Source: Lentilactobacillus sp. Marseille-Q4993
Lineage (GTDB): Bacteria > Bacillota > Bacilli > Lactobacillales > Lactobacillaceae
NCBI RefSeq assembly: GCF_951230165.1
Contig: NZ_CATNVB010000024.1
Location: 1-39,697 of the forward strand
Direction of reading: 5' to 3'
DNA length: 39,697 nucleotides
Part shown: in pieces, positions 39,649 through 39,697 of the stretch
Position numbering within the stretch: position 1 is the stretch's first letter
Layout: each line of letters begins with the position of its first letter
Notes under the pieces: generated by a model
Databases searched by the model: none
Told to the model about the DNA's origin: nothing
What the model saw: only the letters and a program-made list of their open reading frames with translations
Made by a program: the position numbers and the translations under genes

Positions 39649-39654
39649 TATAAT
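39649..39654 (+). promoter_or_regulatory. extended -10 promoter of the last gene
   Basis: TATAAT with TGC directly upstream (extended -10). No usable -35 is visible. Confidence 0.6.
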
Positions 39655-39691
39655 GAATTCACCACAAACCATTTAGAAAAGAGGAAAACAG

Positions 39692-39697
39692 ATGTCC
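39692..39697 (+). CDS. start of a gene running off the window
   Basis: ATG TCC preceded by AGAGGAAAACAG, a good ribosome binding site, and by an extended -10 promoter. Only two codons are visible, so the product is unknown. Confidence 0.6.

Overview
The window looks like chromosomal DNA from a low-GC lactic acid bacterium of the Lactobacillaceae. Supporting signs are strong AGGAGG-type ribosome binding sites, a thiamine-diphosphate pyruvate oxidase, a GlnP/GlnQ glutamine transporter whose permease carries two fused binding domains, L,D-transpeptidases, small lysine/tyrosine-rich secreted proteins, a T-box leader and an IS30-type transposase end. The genus cannot be fixed from sequence alone; the heterofermentative genera (Lentilactobacillus, Secundilactobacillus) are a guess. 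No tRNA, rRNA or CRISPR array was seen.

Left edge (1-840): the 3' end of an IS30-family transposase abuts the terminator of a minus-strand attenuator. That attenuator has a 21-codon leader peptide ending in a Val/Ile run, so the IS appears to separate a branched-chain amino acid attenuator from its structural genes.

934-4934: a GNAT gene, then a minus-strand module made of an ANT/AadA-like nucleotidyltransferase and an ECF sigma / membrane anti-sigma pair. The nucleotidyltransferase and the sigma operon are preceded by two copies of the same ~100-nt leader, each ending in a terminator whose stem covaries between copies and each containing the same short reading frame. Just beyond the anti-sigma gene lies what looks like the 3' end of a second nucleotidyltransferase gene. 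The sigma operon therefore appears to occupy the body of a duplicated resistance-type cassette. This is the most novel structure in the window.

5019-12209: a YkuD L,D-transpeptidase whose signal peptide is out of frame, a 31-residue membrane peptide, a hydrolase/acetyltransferase-like operon, a lipoprotein, a split ThrE-type exporter followed by an M20 peptidase, an isochorismatase-family hydrolase with an orphan YafQ-like toxin, and a DsrE-like protein.

12428-21945: pyruvate oxidase with an upstream catabolite-response site, a quinone-oxidoreductase-like protein, a CPA2 antiporter with yueI, a DUF975 membrane protein, a MarR regulator divergent from a DHA2 exporter with an 18-bp perfect operator palindrome, and another MFS exporter.

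21992-31028: an ArsR - DJ-1/PfpI - SDR operon with a clear operator, a second DHA2 exporter, a frameshifted LOG-family gene, MazG-like and baeRF-like proteins, a secreted protein, a Gdx/SugE-type SMR exporter with a structured leader, a PaiA-like acetyltransferase and a third type of MFS exporter. The concentration of efflux and stress genes is consistent with an accessory, toxin-response-rich region.

31035-39697: a large membrane-anchored L,D-transpeptidase, a sugar O-acetyltransferase, a T-box leader (Ile specifier favoured) in front of a hydratase-family gene, a secreted matrixin-like metalloprotease, glnPQ with a perfect GlnR box, a decayed PrdX/YbaK gene, and the first two codons of a further gene with a promoter and inverted repeat.

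Three genes carry single-base indels, two of them at homopolymer runs (LOG, L,D-transpeptidase; the third is the PrdX-like gene). These may be real decay or sequencing error, and reads should be checked before building on them.
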